DNA of 64,000 bases. Origin: Planctomycetia bacterium (GTDB lineage Bacteria; Planctomycetota; Planctomycetia; Gemmatales; Gemmataceae). The notes beneath the pieces are model-generated. The model was not told the origin of the DNA and ran no database searches. It was given only the letters and a program-made list of their open reading frames with translations. Below, in pieces: positions 44,510 to 53,563 of the stretch (position 1 is its first letter; every line of letters starts with the position of its first letter). Both the position numbers and the translations under genes were made by a program. Where the stretch lies: positions 1-64,000 of the forward strand of contig SYLG01000012.1 of NCBI GenBank assembly GCA_005808665.1. The letters are read 5' to 3'.

Positions 44510-45949
44510 ATGGTTTTTTATTCTTCACGAAACAAATATCCAATCATTTTGCAACTCATAGCCGGGTGTGCCCTGGTGGGAGGGGCCGGTTATGGCCTCG
44601 CCGCAGAATTGCCCAATGCGGCCGCTGTTTTTGCTCCAGGAAAGGTGTGGCAGGTTCACCTTACCCTTTCTCCTGAGGAATATGCCGCCATCGAACCCCG
44701 CCGGGTTCGTGGGTTTCCTGGTTTCGGTCCCCAACCGATGCCGCCCGAGAAACCGGTTGCCCAAAACCGGGATGTCCGCCGTAATAACTTCAACACAGAT
44801 CTTGCCTGGGGAACTGGGTCAATTGTCATCGGCGGACACACCTTTGAGAAAGTGGGTATCCGCTATAAGGGTAACGGAACGATTTTCGACACGACCCGTT
44901 CCATCAAAAAGTCTATCAAAATCGACCTCGATAGAGACGGTGGGAAAGGTCAATTTGGTGGGTCCAAAACGATCAACCTTCATTGTGGGGTCACCGATCC
45001 GTCGAAACTTCGGGAATCACTCGGGTACCAGCTTTATCGGGCGGCCGGATTGCCTGCCCCCCGAACGGCTTTGGCGGAAGTGCGCCTTTCCGTTTCGGGA
45101 AAGTTGGACAAGGAATTGCTTGGACTTTACACACTCTGTGAGGATGTGAACAAGCCGTTTTTGAAAGGTCATTTCGGGGACGAAAAAGGGCTCCTGATGA
45201 AACCAGAAGGATTGCGCGACTTCGTCTATCAAGGGGAGGATTGGGATAAGTACAAAACATCCTATGCGCCCAAGCGGGAGGCCACTGCTGAGGAATCAAA
45301 GCAACTGATCAAGTTTGCGAAACTCGTCGCACAAGCCGACGATACGACTTTTCGTAAAGAGATCGGACAATACCTGGACTTGGACAACTACCTACGGTTT
45401 TTGGCAACGACGGCTTTCGTGGCAAATACCGATAGTTTTTTCGGCTTGGGTCATAACTACTACCTGTACCTGCACCCAAAAACAAAAAGGCTGCATTTCA
45501 TTCCCTGGGATGTTGATCGGGCGTTTGCCAATTTCGGGAACGCAACCCAGACCATGGACTTGAGCCTGAAACACCCTTATGGCGGCGCTCACAGGCTGAC
45601 CGAGCGCCTACTTGCAGAACCAAATACAGGGGAGGCATATCAAAAATTACTCAAGGAACTTGTCTCCACGACCTTTGCAAGGGATCAATTCTTTAAGGAA
45701 CTTGAAGTCCTTGAAAAGGTAGTCAAAGGGCCCCGGGAACGGGATGCCAAAGCCGCAACGAGCCGTCGTGAAAACGAAGGAGGATTTGGACCTCCGGGTG
45801 GTATGTTTGGTACGCCGCCGGAACTGGATGCATTTATCAAGGCCCGAACGGAATCTGTGACAGCCCAACTCAATGGAAAAACCCAAGGTTACATACCTCA
45901 GCCTAACAGATTTCCGGGGGGATTCAGACCGCTTGGCGGGCGTTCGTAA
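44510..45949 (+). CDS. CotH-family kinase-like protein, secreted
   Basis: A signal peptide (about 1-32, ending GYGLAAE) precedes the CotH domain. Visible family segments include VGIRYKGNGT, KKSIKIDLDR, LHCGVTDPSKLRESLGYQLYRAAG, LGLYTLCEDVNKPFL, LATTAFVANTDSFFGLGHNYYLY and FIPWDVDRAF, the last holding the metal-binding aspartates of CotH kinases. The C-terminus is Gly/Pro-rich (GGFGPPGGMFG). CotH proteins phosphorylate spore-coat proteins in Bacillus; the target in a non-sporulating planctomycete is unknown. A GGCGGAG site precedes the ATG, and TACAAT (44456-44461) is a possible -10 box. Confidence 0.87.
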   Translation: MVFYSSRNKYPIILQLIAGCALVGGAGYGLAAELPNAAAVFAPGKVWQVHLTLSPEEYAAIEPRRVRGFPGFGPQPMPPEKPVAQNRDVRRNNFNTDLAWGTGSIVIGGHTFEKVGIRYKGNGTIFDTTRSIKKSIKIDLDRDGGKGQFGGSKTINLHCGVTDPSKLRESLGYQLYRAAGLPAPRTALAEVRLSVSGKLDKELLGLYTLCEDVNKPFLKGHFGDEKGLLMKPEGLRDFVYQGEDWDKYKTSYAPKREATAEESKQLIKFAKLVAQADDTTFRKEIGQYLDLDNYLRFLATTAFVANTDSFFGLGHNYYLYLHPKTKRLHFIPWDVDRAFANFGNATQTMDLSLKHPYGGAHRLTERLLAEPNTGEAYQKLLKELVSTTFARDQFFKELEVLEKVVKGPRERDAKAATSRRENEGGFGPPGGMFGTPPELDAFIKARTESVTAQLNGKTQGYIPQPNRFPGGFRPLGGRS

Positions 45950-46176
45950 AAAAAATCGGCTGGCTGCCTGGGTGGCTGTGGTTAAAATGCGGATGTGGAA
46001 TCAAAATCTCCAGGAGATAGGGATCAGCATCCAAATGCCCTGGTCAAGCCTTGAAGGTACGGTTCCATGTCGATGGGAGGTTTCATGGCTTGAAGACAAG
46101 ACCCCTACCCATCCATCATAATGGGGGTCGTTTGGATCCTGGGAACGCCAAACTTGTCCTTGTTGGCCTGTCCTAT

Positions 46177-47127
46177 CTATCCAATCCGTCCTGGTCGCTC
46201 GACCCATTTGTAAGCCTTTTTGGCGTTCAGGGAACAGAAGTGGGCCGTGGCATTTTCACCCTTTTCCAAGGCATATTCCATGACAATCCGTTGAAGTATC
46301 CCATAATCGGTAGCCAATTCGGACACCGGCCAATTGCTTCCATAAATCACTCTTTCCTTTCCAAACGCATTCCAAACGACATCAATGTAGGGGCGGTAAA
46401 AAGGAAGGTCCTTGGGAGGGCGTTTGCCATCCCTTGCCGCCCCTTCCACGAGCGCTGAGATCTTGCAAAAAACATTTGGACTCAATCCTGCCATTTGGAT
46501 CCCCTTGCTCCAATCCAGGGGAGGAACCCCGGCAGTAATTTGGACATTGCCGATGTGATTCAGGACGATACGCAGCTTTGGGATTTTCTTGGCCAAAATG
46601 GCCAAAATCGCAGGGGTTTCCGGACCGCCATTGACATCTAGCGCCAAGTCCAAATCCGCCAGAATTTTGAAATCCCCCAAGGTTTCTTTTTCCAACATAC
46701 CCGACACCAAATGGGAAGAAACCCGAATACCACGGAAAAGGGGATTGCCCGCAAAGCGTTTTATTTCCTTGCCAAAATCCTTCGATCCAGGTTCTATCCT
46801 GCCCACAATTCCCACGATGAAGGGATCCTCCCTGGCAATGTCCAAAAGCCACTGGTTGTCCTCAAGGCGCGAACTGGCTTCGACAATAACGGTACCTGTT
46901 ATCGGCCGAAATACTTTGAGGGCACGAAGGTCCTTGGGCAAAACCGTTCGGTACAACGAGGTTCCTTTTGCGGGCCAGGGGACACCCCCGGGGCGAGTCG
47001 GGTCATAGAAATGGGTGTGACAATCAATGATGTCAAGGCCCACTTGAACACTCATTGCAAGGCCGCCAAAAAGGTTTCCACCCACAATCCCTGTAATGCC
47101 TTCGGTAAGCCAATCCCTACGGTTCAT
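46177..47127 (-). CDS. Amidohydrolase-family (PF04909-type) metal-dependent hydrolase
   Basis: The 316-residue TIM-barrel protein starts at ATG 47127, with AGGAGGAA about eight bases upstream; the frame extends to 47235 without support. IIDCHTHFYDP carries the HxH metal motif, VEASSRLEDNQWLLDIA and GIRVSSHLV follow, LRIVLNHIGN carries a later histidine, and VIYGSNWPVSELATDYG is the C-terminal motif. Most relatives have SDWP; the Asn here occurs in part of the family, so activity is uncertain. An N-terminal Tat-like NRRDWL segment may indicate export. Fuconolactonase-like enzymes are the nearest known group, but the substrate is not deducible. Confidence 0.85.
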   Translation of the reverse strand: MNRRDWLTEGITGIVGGNLFGGLAMSVQVGLDIIDCHTHFYDPTRPGGVPWPAKGTSLYRTVLPKDLRALKVFRPITGTVIVEASSRLEDNQWLLDIAREDPFIVGIVGRIEPGSKDFGKEIKRFAGNPLFRGIRVSSHLVSGMLEKETLGDFKILADLDLALDVNGGPETPAILAILAKKIPKLRIVLNHIGNVQITAGVPPLDWSKGIQMAGLSPNVFCKISALVEGAARDGKRPPKDLPFYRPYIDVVWNAFGKERVIYGSNWPVSELATDYGILQRIVMEYALEKGENATAHFCSLNAKKAYKWVERPGRIG

Positions 47128-47282
47128 GGAAAAGTTCCTCCTGAAAGACAATACAACAGGATTGGTAATCGGCCAGGACTGGGTAGGTGGCATAACCAAG
47201 GCAACAATCCTGTCCTGCCAATTGACCTCTGACATTAACGAATAGAAGGAAAAACGGGGGGTTATATTGAGAAATCAACAAG

Positions 47283-47355
47283 TGCCCGCGGCAGGGATCG
47301 AACCTGCGACCGACGGTTTAGAAAACCGTTGCTCTATCCACTGAGCTACGCGGGC
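47283..47355 (-). tRNA. tRNA-Arg (anticodon UCU)
   Basis: On the minus strand, acceptor arms GCCCGCG and CGCGGGC pair perfectly. The D arm is GCTC-AGTGGATA-GAGC and the anticodon stem is ACGGT/ACCGT around loop TTTCTAA. The T arm is GCAGG-TTCGATC-CCTGC. The anticodon is TCT. No CCA is encoded. Confidence 0.97.
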
Positions 47356-47591
47356 TGGTCACTTAACTACTTTGGGCAAAAAAGGGTAATATTTCAAGGG
47401 TGGATGCCCGTTTTTCTCAGGAAAAACGGCCAGCTGACAGAGAAAAGGAGAATGTAAAAAAAACATGGGTTGAGGCTTCGATTTTCTTAGGTTTTAGGGT
47501 GCCAATTTCCTAAAAAAGACTCATTGGAAACCCTTTCCAGAAGGCACCATTTCAAACGCCTTTTTTGGGGCTTTTTCCCGAGGAAAACACT

Positions 47592-50462
47592 TTGGCCACC
47601 ACACCTTCCCCGCCTTCGAATGTCCTTGGAAGTTCCGAGCCCCTGAATATTTCCGATGAGCTTCGTGACAGCTACCTGAATTACGCAATGAGCGTCATCA
47701 TTAGCCGTGCCCTCCCTGATGTCCGGGACGGTCTGAAACCTTCGCAGCGTCGCATCCTTGTCGCCATGAACGACCTCAACCTGGGTCCTTCCTCCTCGAC
47801 CACAAAGTGTGCCGGTATCGTTGGCGAAACGATGAAGCGTTACCATCCCCACGGGGAACAGGTAATTTATCCCACCCTGGTGCGGTTGGCCCAGGATTGG
47901 AACATGCGCCACCGCCTCATCCACAGCCAGGGAAATTTTGGATCCATCGCCGGCCTACCTCCCGCTGCGATGCGTTACACCGAAGCAAGGTTGACACCGG
48001 TTGCCGCCGAATTGCTGGTGGACCTTGATAGTGACACGGTGGATTTTATCGACAACTACGATGGAAAATACCGCGAACCGCTTGTCCTTCCAGCCCGCTT
48101 TCCCAACCTTTTGGTAAATGGGTCCGACGGCATCGCCGTCGGCATGGCAACAGAAATCCCCCCGCATAACCTTCGGGAAGTCTGCGACGGGGCCATCAAA
48201 CTGATCGATGATCCCTCCGTTTCGATTTCAGATTTAATGGAAATCATTCCGGGGCCAGACTATCCAACCGGCGGCATCATTTGTGGTCGACAAGGAATTT
48301 TGGACGGGTATACGACCGGTCGCGGCCGAGTCACCTTGCGAGCCCGGTGTGACATTAAAGAAGAAGGACGCAGTGCCCAGATCATCATCCGGGAAGTTCC
48401 CTTCCAAACCACCCGTAACTCTCTCGCTGAAAAAATCAGCGATTTGGTGAAGGATGACCGAATCAAGGGCATATCCGATGTCCGGGATGAATCGAGCCAA
48501 CGGGGAGGCGAACCTGTCCGGTTGGTGGTGTACCTCAAACAGGGCCATGACCCCCACCTTGTCCTCAATCAGCTTTACCAATATTCCCCTTTGGAGCGAA
48601 CGGCAAGCATTATCCTTTTGGCTTTGGTGGATGGCCGACCCCGGGTACTCACCATCAAGGAAATGCTGGACAGTTTTGTGCGCCATCGTGTTCAGGTTAT
48701 TCGTCGCCGGACCGAACATGATTTGCGCGAGGCCAAACGCCGTTCGCACATCCTTGAAGGGCAACTCATTGCGATAGCCAGCCTGGACGAGGTGATTTCG
48801 ATCTGCCGGAACAGTCCAAGTCGATCCGAGGCGCGTGAGCGACTTATGGGGCTTGAGGTTTCCGCTGCCCTGATGGAGCGGGCCCTTGGAGGTGTGGCCT
48901 TTGCCTCGCTAAGGCGTGAGCTGGGTCAGGTATCCAGCTACCACATGACCGAGGTTCAGGCCGAGGCCGTTCAGCGACTTCAAATTGGCCAACTGGCGGC
49001 CCTTGAGCGGGATGAAATCCTCAAGGAATTCCAAGGCCTCCGGGGAAAAATCATTGGTTGGGAAACACTCCTTTCCGAGGACCGGAACATCCTTGCTTTG
49101 GTCCGGGCCGACCTCGTCGAAATTCGGGACAAATTTGGCCAGGACCGACGCACCGAAATCACCGGTGAAGCACCCCACCTTGGCCGGGAAGACCTTATCG
49201 AGGAAGAAACCCGGGTGGTCACACAAAGTCATCAAGGATACATCAAAAGCCAATCCTTGAGCGACTATCGCACCCAACACCGTGGAGGCCGTGGGGTTTC
49301 TGGCGGGATGACCCGCGATGATGATTTTGTTGAGCGGTTTTTCGTGGCCAGCACCCATGCCTACCTTCTTTGCTTTACCAACACTGGCCGGGTCTATTGG
49401 ATGCGCGTTTTCGATGTTCCCAAACTGACCCGAACAAGCCAGGGCCGGGCCCTTGCCAATGTCCTTTCCCTAAAGCCTGAAGAAAAGATCTCCGAAATAT
49501 TGGCCGTTTCGTCCCTAACCGAAACGGAAGGGCAATCGGTCATCCTTTGTACACGCAGGGGAATCATCAAGAAAACCCCCTTGGCGGATTATTCCCGTCC
49601 TAGAACGGGAGGTATCATTGGCATCAACCTTAACGAGGAAGACAGCCTGATTGCCAGTGCCATTGTCAAGGATGGAGACCATATCATGGTCGCCACCAAG
49701 TCAGGATTGGCCATCCGTTTCAAAGAATCGGACACCCGCGACCTTGGACGGAATAGTCGGGGAGTCAAAGGAATTCGCCTGGTTGGCCAGGATGAGGTGG
49801 TTGGCATGGTGGTTGTCGATCCTGAAGGATCCCTCCTTACCATTTGTGCCAATGGCTATGGCAAAAGGACACCCTTTGGCAATTCCGTGGCAGAGGGTTT
49901 GGACGAAACCGGAAATGGCGGAGCAGGTTCGGATCAGGATCTTGCCGACGGACCGGAGACCTCCGGGGATAGTATTGACGAAACCGGAAATGGCGAGGCG
50001 GATACCGAGCGGGAGGTTGGCGAAGGTATGGTGGAAGAATCCGGTGAGGATAACGAAGAAACCAATAGTCCCTCCGGTATGGGGTACCGCCCCCAACGCA
50101 GGGGAGGCAAGGGTGTCCGCAATATCAAAACGGATGAACGAAATGGTCCGGTGGTTGGCATCGCCGCAATAAAGGGTGATGAAGACATCTTGCTCATTAG
50201 TGCCGGAGGCATGGTTCAGCGGACTCATGTGGCGGAAGTTCGCCAATGTGGACGGAATACCAAGGGCGTTCGCATTATGAACCTTAAAGAAAGTGACCGT
50301 GTAGCCAGTATGGCCAAGGTTCCTTTTGAAGAGGTATTACCTGAAGCATCTGGGGATAACAGCCCTGTCGAGGGAAATCCTCCCGGGATTACCCCTTTGG
50401 CGGACACGGCCTTGAATGGCTCTCCCGATTCTCCTTCAAAAGAAACTCCTCCAAAAGCTTGA
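47592..50462 (+). CDS. gyrA: DNA gyrase subunit A
   Basis: GyrA is the DNA-cleaving subunit of gyrase that introduces negative supercoils. SDELRDSYLNYAMSVIISRALPDVRDGLKPSQRRIL starts the protein, and AAMRYTEARL holds the catalytic tyrosine. The C-terminal beta-pinwheel begins with SDYRTQHRGGRGVSGG, a degenerate GyrA box, and has a GMGYRPQRRGGKG segment in a later blade. TTG 47592 is preferred over TTG 47565 because CGAGGAA lies about seven bases upstream. At about 956 residues it is longer than E. coli GyrA, partly through an acidic insert at about 770-830. The quinolone-determining region reads HGEQVIYPT, with Q and P where E. coli has S83 and D87. Confidence 0.95.
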   Translation: MATTPSPPSNVLGSSEPLNISDELRDSYLNYAMSVIISRALPDVRDGLKPSQRRILVAMNDLNLGPSSSTTKCAGIVGETMKRYHPHGEQVIYPTLVRLAQDWNMRHRLIHSQGNFGSIAGLPPAAMRYTEARLTPVAAELLVDLDSDTVDFIDNYDGKYREPLVLPARFPNLLVNGSDGIAVGMATEIPPHNLREVCDGAIKLIDDPSVSISDLMEIIPGPDYPTGGIICGRQGILDGYTTGRGRVTLRARCDIKEEGRSAQIIIREVPFQTTRNSLAEKISDLVKDDRIKGISDVRDESSQRGGEPVRLVVYLKQGHDPHLVLNQLYQYSPLERTASIILLALVDGRPRVLTIKEMLDSFVRHRVQVIRRRTEHDLREAKRRSHILEGQLIAIASLDEVISICRNSPSRSEARERLMGLEVSAALMERALGGVAFASLRRELGQVSSYHMTEVQAEAVQRLQIGQLAALERDEILKEFQGLRGKIIGWETLLSEDRNILALVRADLVEIRDKFGQDRRTEITGEAPHLGREDLIEEETRVVTQSHQGYIKSQSLSDYRTQHRGGRGVSGGMTRDDDFVERFFVASTHAYLLCFTNTGRVYWMRVFDVPKLTRTSQGRALANVLSLKPEEKISEILAVSSLTETEGQSVILCTRRGIIKKTPLADYSRPRTGGIIGINLNEEDSLIASAIVKDGDHIMVATKSGLAIRFKESDTRDLGRNSRGVKGIRLVGQDEVVGMVVVDPEGSLLTICANGYGKRTPFGNSVAEGLDETGNGGAGSDQDLADGPETSGDSIDETGNGEADTEREVGEGMVEESGEDNEETNSPSGMGYRPQRRGGKGVRNIKTDERNGPVVGIAAIKGDEDILLISAGGMVQRTHVAEVRQCGRNTKGVRIMNLKESDRVASMAKVPFEEVLPEASGDNSPVEGNPPGITPLADTALNGSPDSPSKETPPKA

Positions 50463-50472
50463 GAATTTACCC

Positions 50473-51450
50473 ATGCGTGTATTGGTAACTGGTGGTCACG
50501 GATTTGTAGGGGCCTGGATTCTGAAGATTCTCCACGCCCGTGGTGATGAGCCAATCGTTTTTGACCTCCACGATAACGCCAGACGGCTAGAGGTCCTATA
50601 CCCCATTGGACAAACACCCCAATTTGTGTTTCAAAGCGGGGATGTCACCAAGCTTGAGGATCTCCTTAAGGCGATCGACAGCCACAACATCGAAAAAATC
50701 ATCCATTTGGCCGGTCTCCAGGTACCCACTTGTCGCCAAAACCCCCATTTGGGAATGTCGGTGAATGTGGGAGGGACGCTCAATGTATTGGAAGCAGCCA
50801 GGCTTCGTCGGGACATGGTAAATCGGGTGGTGTATGCTTCGAGTGCTGCTGTTTTTAGCCCAGCCGAGGCCTATCCAACCGGTCCATTGGCGGATGATGT
50901 TCCGCTTAATCCGGGCACCCATTATGGCTGGTTCAAGATCTGCAATGAAGGCAATGCCCTTGTCTATCACAGGGAACATGGCGTTCCAAGCGTAGGCCTA
51001 AGGCCATGGACCGTATACGGCGTGGGCCGTGATGTAGGCATGACAAGTGAACCGACCCGTGGACTCAAGTGTCTGGCCCTGAATCGTCCCCACCTGATCA
51101 ACTACGGCGGCTGGCAGGATATGCAGTTTGTTGAAGATGTGGCCGCAGCTTTTGTCGCATGTCTGTCCGGTGATTACAAAGGCCCCAAAAGTTACAATCT
51201 CCGGGGAGCGGTTGTGGATATGCAACAATTCCTTGATGCGGTTGCCGAGGTTGAACCCGCCTCAAGGAGGCTTCTTTCCTTCAAGGGTGGTCAACTTCCC
51301 ATTGCCTGGGATCTATGCGACCGGGCGATCCAGACGGATTATGGCCCGATCCCGGCGGTTTCCCTTGTCGAGGGAATTCGCAAAACCTTGAATGCCTTCC
51401 GCAGCCTTGAAGCGGAAGGCCGGCTGGATAAAAACGACCTCGGTGCATAA
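50473..51450 (+). CDS. NAD(P)-dependent nucleotide-sugar epimerase/dehydratase family protein
   Basis: This 325-residue extended short-chain dehydrogenase starts at ATG 50473, 10 bases after gyrA. The Rossmann motif GGHGFVG is at residues 7-13, IIHLAG lies in the middle, and the catalytic YxxxK is HYGWFK. The serine of the triad lies in YASSAAVF. RPWTVYGVGRDVGMTSEPTRGL is a substrate-loop segment typical of UDP-sugar epimerases. The exact substrate cannot be read from sequence. It is probably co-transcribed with gyrA, an association that appears accidental. Confidence 0.9.
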   Translation: MRVLVTGGHGFVGAWILKILHARGDEPIVFDLHDNARRLEVLYPIGQTPQFVFQSGDVTKLEDLLKAIDSHNIEKIIHLAGLQVPTCRQNPHLGMSVNVGGTLNVLEAARLRRDMVNRVVYASSAAVFSPAEAYPTGPLADDVPLNPGTHYGWFKICNEGNALVYHREHGVPSVGLRPWTVYGVGRDVGMTSEPTRGLKCLALNRPHLINYGGWQDMQFVEDVAAAFVACLSGDYKGPKSYNLRGAVVDMQQFLDAVAEVEPASRRLLSFKGGQLPIAWDLCDRAIQTDYGPIPAVSLVEGIRKTLNAFRSLEAEGRLDKNDLGA

Positions 51451-51494
51451 TTTCCTTTTGGTGGAATGATCCCTCCGGCAGGCTTTATCGTGCC

Positions 51495-53498
51495 TCAATT
51501 GGTAAGGATTTTATTTGCTCCAGGAATCCGTTCCCAAAGGATTCTAAGGCCGTTAAGGCCGACAAGGACTGTGCTTCCTTCGTGACAAATAACGCCCAAC
51601 CAGAGCGGCAAATCAAGAAAGGTCCCCACGATCAGGATCCCAATCACACCAAATGAGAATTTCATGTTCTGACGAACACGCTTGCGAGCCAACCGACTGA
51701 TGCCTAAGGCGAAAGGCAATCCGGCGAGATCATCCCGCATAAGGACCACATCCGCCACTTCCAGGGCAACATCGGTCCCGGCCCCTCCCATGGCAATTCC
51801 CACCGAGGCAGCCGAAAGTGCGGGCGCATCATTGACCCCGTCTCCGACCATGGCAACGACGGTTTCGTTTTCCTTGAGGCGGGCCAATTCGAAAACTTTT
51901 TGTTCGGGGAGGAGGCCTGCCCTTACCTCATCCGCACCTATTTCACGACCGATGATTTCTGCGACCCGTTCATGATCCCCTGTAAGTATAATCGTTTTCT
52001 TTATGCCCATTTGCCTTAGGGATTCCAGGATACCTATTGCCTCGGGCCGAATTTGGTCTGCCACCCCAATGACACCGCAGGACAAGGGAGTGGTTTCACC
52101 TGTTTTGTGACTGAGGACGAACAGTGCCGATTTTCCCTCCCCACGAAAGCGGTCCGCCTGTTCGGTAACATCCAAGGGGAGGTCCATTCCCCTGGCCAGG
52201 AAAAGGGATTCCCTTCCAATCCCAACCCAAAACCATGGCTGTCCCGGTTCCTGAACCCTGGCCCAGACCCCCTTGCCCGTGAAACTTTGAAAACTGTCCA
52301 CAGATAATGGGGAGGGGAAAAGACCTTTGGCCTTGGCTTCCCTTACCAAAGGAATACCGAGGGGATGTTCGCTATGGTGTTCTACCGCCGCTGCCAACCG
52401 GAGGAGGCTATCGGCATTTTTTTCCATTGTCTCCTTTTGGACCCAAATGTCGGTAACCGACGGTTTCCCCATGGTAATGGTGCCCGTTTTGTCAAAGGCG
52501 ATCGATTCCACCTTGCCTAGCGTTTCCAAATGGAGAGCACCTTTGAACAGGACCCCATGGCGGGCGGCCCGGGCTATGGCCGAGAGCATCACCGAGGGGG
52601 AGCTAAGTACGACGGCACAAGGTGAGGCAGCCACCAGCAGCACCATGGCATGATAAAAAGCGTCATGCCATGATTGGGTGTGGATGAGTTTCCCACCGAA
52701 TAAAGCGATAGATGCTCCAAGCAAGACTCCTACCACATAAGGCCTTTGCCAGGATTCCACCAACCGCTGGGTGGGGGTTTTTTGGGCTTGGGCTTCATGA
52801 ACCATTTTTACGATCCGGGCCAGGGTCGAATCCTCCCCCGCCTTGGTCATCCGGACGATAACGCTACCCTGACCGTTGATGGTGCCTGCGAAAACGGCTG
52901 ATCCGACCGGTTTCAGGATCATTTCGCTTTCCCCCGTCAGGGTGGATTCATCGGCCCAGGTCTCACCCTCGAGGATTTCACCATCTACCGGAAACAGTTC
53001 CCCGGGCCGGACCCGGACCAGGTCATTGATTTGTAACGATTCCGCAGGGATCAACCGTTCTCCTGTCGCTTCCAACAGCATGGCTTCCCGGGGGCGAAGG
53101 TGGATCAGCGACTCGATGGATCTTGTTGTCCGGTACATGGCGAAGGATTCAAGCGTTCCTGAAAAGGAGAAAAGGAATAAAAGGATTGTTCCTTCCATCC
53201 AATCCCCAATGGAAGCGGCGCCCAAAGCGGCAAAAACCATGAGGAGGTCAACATTGATTTTGCCGCGAGGGAGACCCTCCAAAGTGTTCAGGGTGGGACT
53301 CCACCCACCGGCCAGGAAAGCAATGACGCAAGGAACAATGAATACCCAGGAAGGCTGTTGGGAATGTGCGGCCCAAATTGCGGTGGATCCAAAAAGGGCA
53401 CAAAAACAGGTAGAGAGGATACCCGCCCATGGAAGCGTAGCCTTGGAAAGGTTTCTTTTGAGGGGCGCCGATTCAGGTGGATTGGAATCTTGATTCAT
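51495..53498 (-). CDS. Heavy-metal-translocating P1B-4-type ATPase (SPC motif)
   Basis: The 667-residue ATPase exports transition metals. It has the actuator motif TGES, DKTGTITMGKPS with the phosphorylated Asp, the HP motif EHPLG and GDGVNDAPALSAA. The transmembrane metal site reads SPC (VAASPCAVVLSSPSVM) rather than CPC, and the last helix pair has CHEGSTVLVGLNGLRIL. SPC plus HEGxT is the signature of P1B-4 enzymes (CoaT, CtpD, PfeT), which move Co2+ or Fe2+. There is no N-terminal metal-binding domain, which also fits. It is monocistronic and converges with the epimerase gene. Confidence 0.92.
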   Translation of the reverse strand: MNQDSNPPESAPLKRNLSKATLPWAGILSTCFCALFGSTAIWAAHSQQPSWVFIVPCVIAFLAGGWSPTLNTLEGLPRGKINVDLLMVFAALGAASIGDWMEGTILLFLFSFSGTLESFAMYRTTRSIESLIHLRPREAMLLEATGERLIPAESLQINDLVRVRPGELFPVDGEILEGETWADESTLTGESEMILKPVGSAVFAGTINGQGSVIVRMTKAGEDSTLARIVKMVHEAQAQKTPTQRLVESWQRPYVVGVLLGASIALFGGKLIHTQSWHDAFYHAMVLLVAASPCAVVLSSPSVMLSAIARAARHGVLFKGALHLETLGKVESIAFDKTGTITMGKPSVTDIWVQKETMEKNADSLLRLAAAVEHHSEHPLGIPLVREAKAKGLFPSPLSVDSFQSFTGKGVWARVQEPGQPWFWVGIGRESLFLARGMDLPLDVTEQADRFRGEGKSALFVLSHKTGETTPLSCGVIGVADQIRPEAIGILESLRQMGIKKTIILTGDHERVAEIIGREIGADEVRAGLLPEQKVFELARLKENETVVAMVGDGVNDAPALSAASVGIAMGGAGTDVALEVADVVLMRDDLAGLPFALGISRLARKRVRQNMKFSFGVIGILIVGTFLDLPLWLGVICHEGSTVLVGLNGLRILWERIPGANKILTN

Positions 53499-53563
53499 GT
53501 AAAGGCAATTGTATCGGCAAGCCCTGTGGTCATAAAGCGTTTATCTGATGGTTGCCCTAAACA

